DNA of 16,129 nt, taken from contig WHUX01000637.1 in assembly GCA_015179025.1 (NCBI GenBank), forward strand, positions 1 to 16,129, written 5' to 3'. The DNA is from Terfezia claveryi (taxonomy: Eukaryota > Ascomycota > Pezizomycetes > Pezizales > Pezizaceae). Made by a program: the position numbers and the translations under genes. Within the stretch, counting starts at the first letter, position 1, and each line of letters opens with the position of its first letter. Shown in pieces: positions 15,290-16,129 of this stretch. Below the pieces are notes generated by a model. The model ran no database searches. It was not told the DNA's origin and worked only from the letters and a program-made list of their open reading frames with translations.

Positions 15290-16129
15290 ATGTTTCCCTT
15301 TCCAGTTGGATACCCGATTGACGAGCTATACCCTATTTGTTCGTACACTTAGCCTGCGTTGTGGGCCTGTGCTTACGGAAACCCTGAACCTACGCACAGT
15401 TTGCTCCTTTTAGGATTGATAGGCGTAAGAGATACGTCTTTTCGGTCAACGTAGCTTCGGCTGGAGCGGAAGCCCGTTTTGTCTTGAGCACAACTCACGA
15501 CATACTCACCTGTGCTAGTCTATGACGGCCTCGAGTCGCTAGTGAGCTGAGGCTCGGAGACTCGAGAAGGGGAACAATTGTGGTACATTTGTCATAGTGG
15601 AGGATTCCATGGGAAGGTTTATACCCTTGCCAATGTGGTTATTTGAAAAGCTAGTATAGACGCAGGTTTTTGGCATTCTTTTAGTTTCAGGGCTTCTTAC
15701 GATATTATGGTTTATGTTTCATTTTTATGTTTCACAGTGGAACGTAATGATTTTTTTTTATTTGAAAGTCGGAAATTGTTGGGTCGGGGTTCTGGCGGGG
15801 TTTTTCTTTCTTTGGGTTTAAATTTAGGGTTTCGGGTTGTTGGGCGCACCTACGTTTAGCATGTGTTTTTTTGATGATATTTCCCTTCGATATGAGGCAA
15901 TGAATGAATATGATATTTCTCTTATCTATTATCTAAGATACAGGTGAATGTTGTCAAAATTGACGCTTTTGCCCTTACAAATTTTCATTCATACATACAA
16001 TGCATAGGGGAAAGTCTGCATGCACCCGTTTTTGTGCATCGATCACGCTACTGTACTCCATATGTCTCGCCAGAAGTAGCGGGCGCTCGCACTGGCACTG
16101 CATATTATGCAATGGAGGGGGTACATTAT
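15290..16129. other. Downstream spacer to the window end
   Basis: No gene is recognised. There is an 8-bp inverted repeat, CTCGAGTC at 15530-15537 with GACTCGAG at 15559-15566, a short tandem repeat of TTATGTTTCA type near 15708-15735, and a G/T-rich stretch (15777-15845) with six or seven GGG tracts but long loops between some of them. Confidence 0.4.

Noticed and set aside
15777..15845. Telomere-like TTTAGGG and G-quadruplex in the last kilobase
   Set aside because: Only one such unit is present, not an array, and the gaps between several G tracts exceed normal quadruplex loops.

Overview
The window looks like a transposon-rich stretch of a eukaryotic nuclear genome, most likely a filamentous fungus. 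The signs are intron-less, serine-rich reading frames with TATA boxes and pyrimidine-rich leaders, long gene-poor AT-leaning spacers, and remnants of several transposon classes, one with a piggyBac-type transposase fragment. A repeat-rich ascomycete such as a pezizomycete would fit, but this is a guess from style. No bacterial operon, phage, CRISPR, rRNA or tRNA feature was seen.

Layout. Positions 22-257 hold seven short hairpins in a row, three with the same core and different, still paired, outer stems. At about 258 this joins a left-truncated copy of a terminal-inverted-repeat (TIR) transposon (258-905). A gene-free stretch follows to about 3390. There a minus-strand, poly(A)-tailed retroposon (3401-3686) lies between 12-bp target-site duplications. 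Gene 1 (4108-5441) is serine/histidine-rich. It carries an in-frame 141-codon tandem duplication, a 1-nt deletion in the second copy, and a 17-bp tandem duplication that overruns the ancestral stop. A four-tract G-quadruplex motif lies about 100 bp downstream. The 5.6-7.4 kb spacer has only degenerate 18-bp repeats.

Gene 2 (7584-8549) is an intact serine-rich gene. Its C-terminus shares a motif with gene 1 at identical spacing, so the two look like paralogues of one otherwise unrecognised family. Next come three DNA transposons in a row. They are a full TIR-bounded relative of the 258-905 copy (9101-10295), a piggyBac-like deletion derivative between TTAA sites (10511-11285), and a small MITE with 41-bp arms (11388-11531). 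A spacer with diverged repeats (11.5-13.8 kb) leads to gene 3 (14041-15216), an intact, probably disordered protein of unknown function with a C-terminal cysteine cluster. The rest, to 16129, is non-coding.

No shared pathway is visible. The clearest themes are transposon invasion and decay, and one member of a small serine-rich family being broken by tandem duplications while its paralogue stays open.
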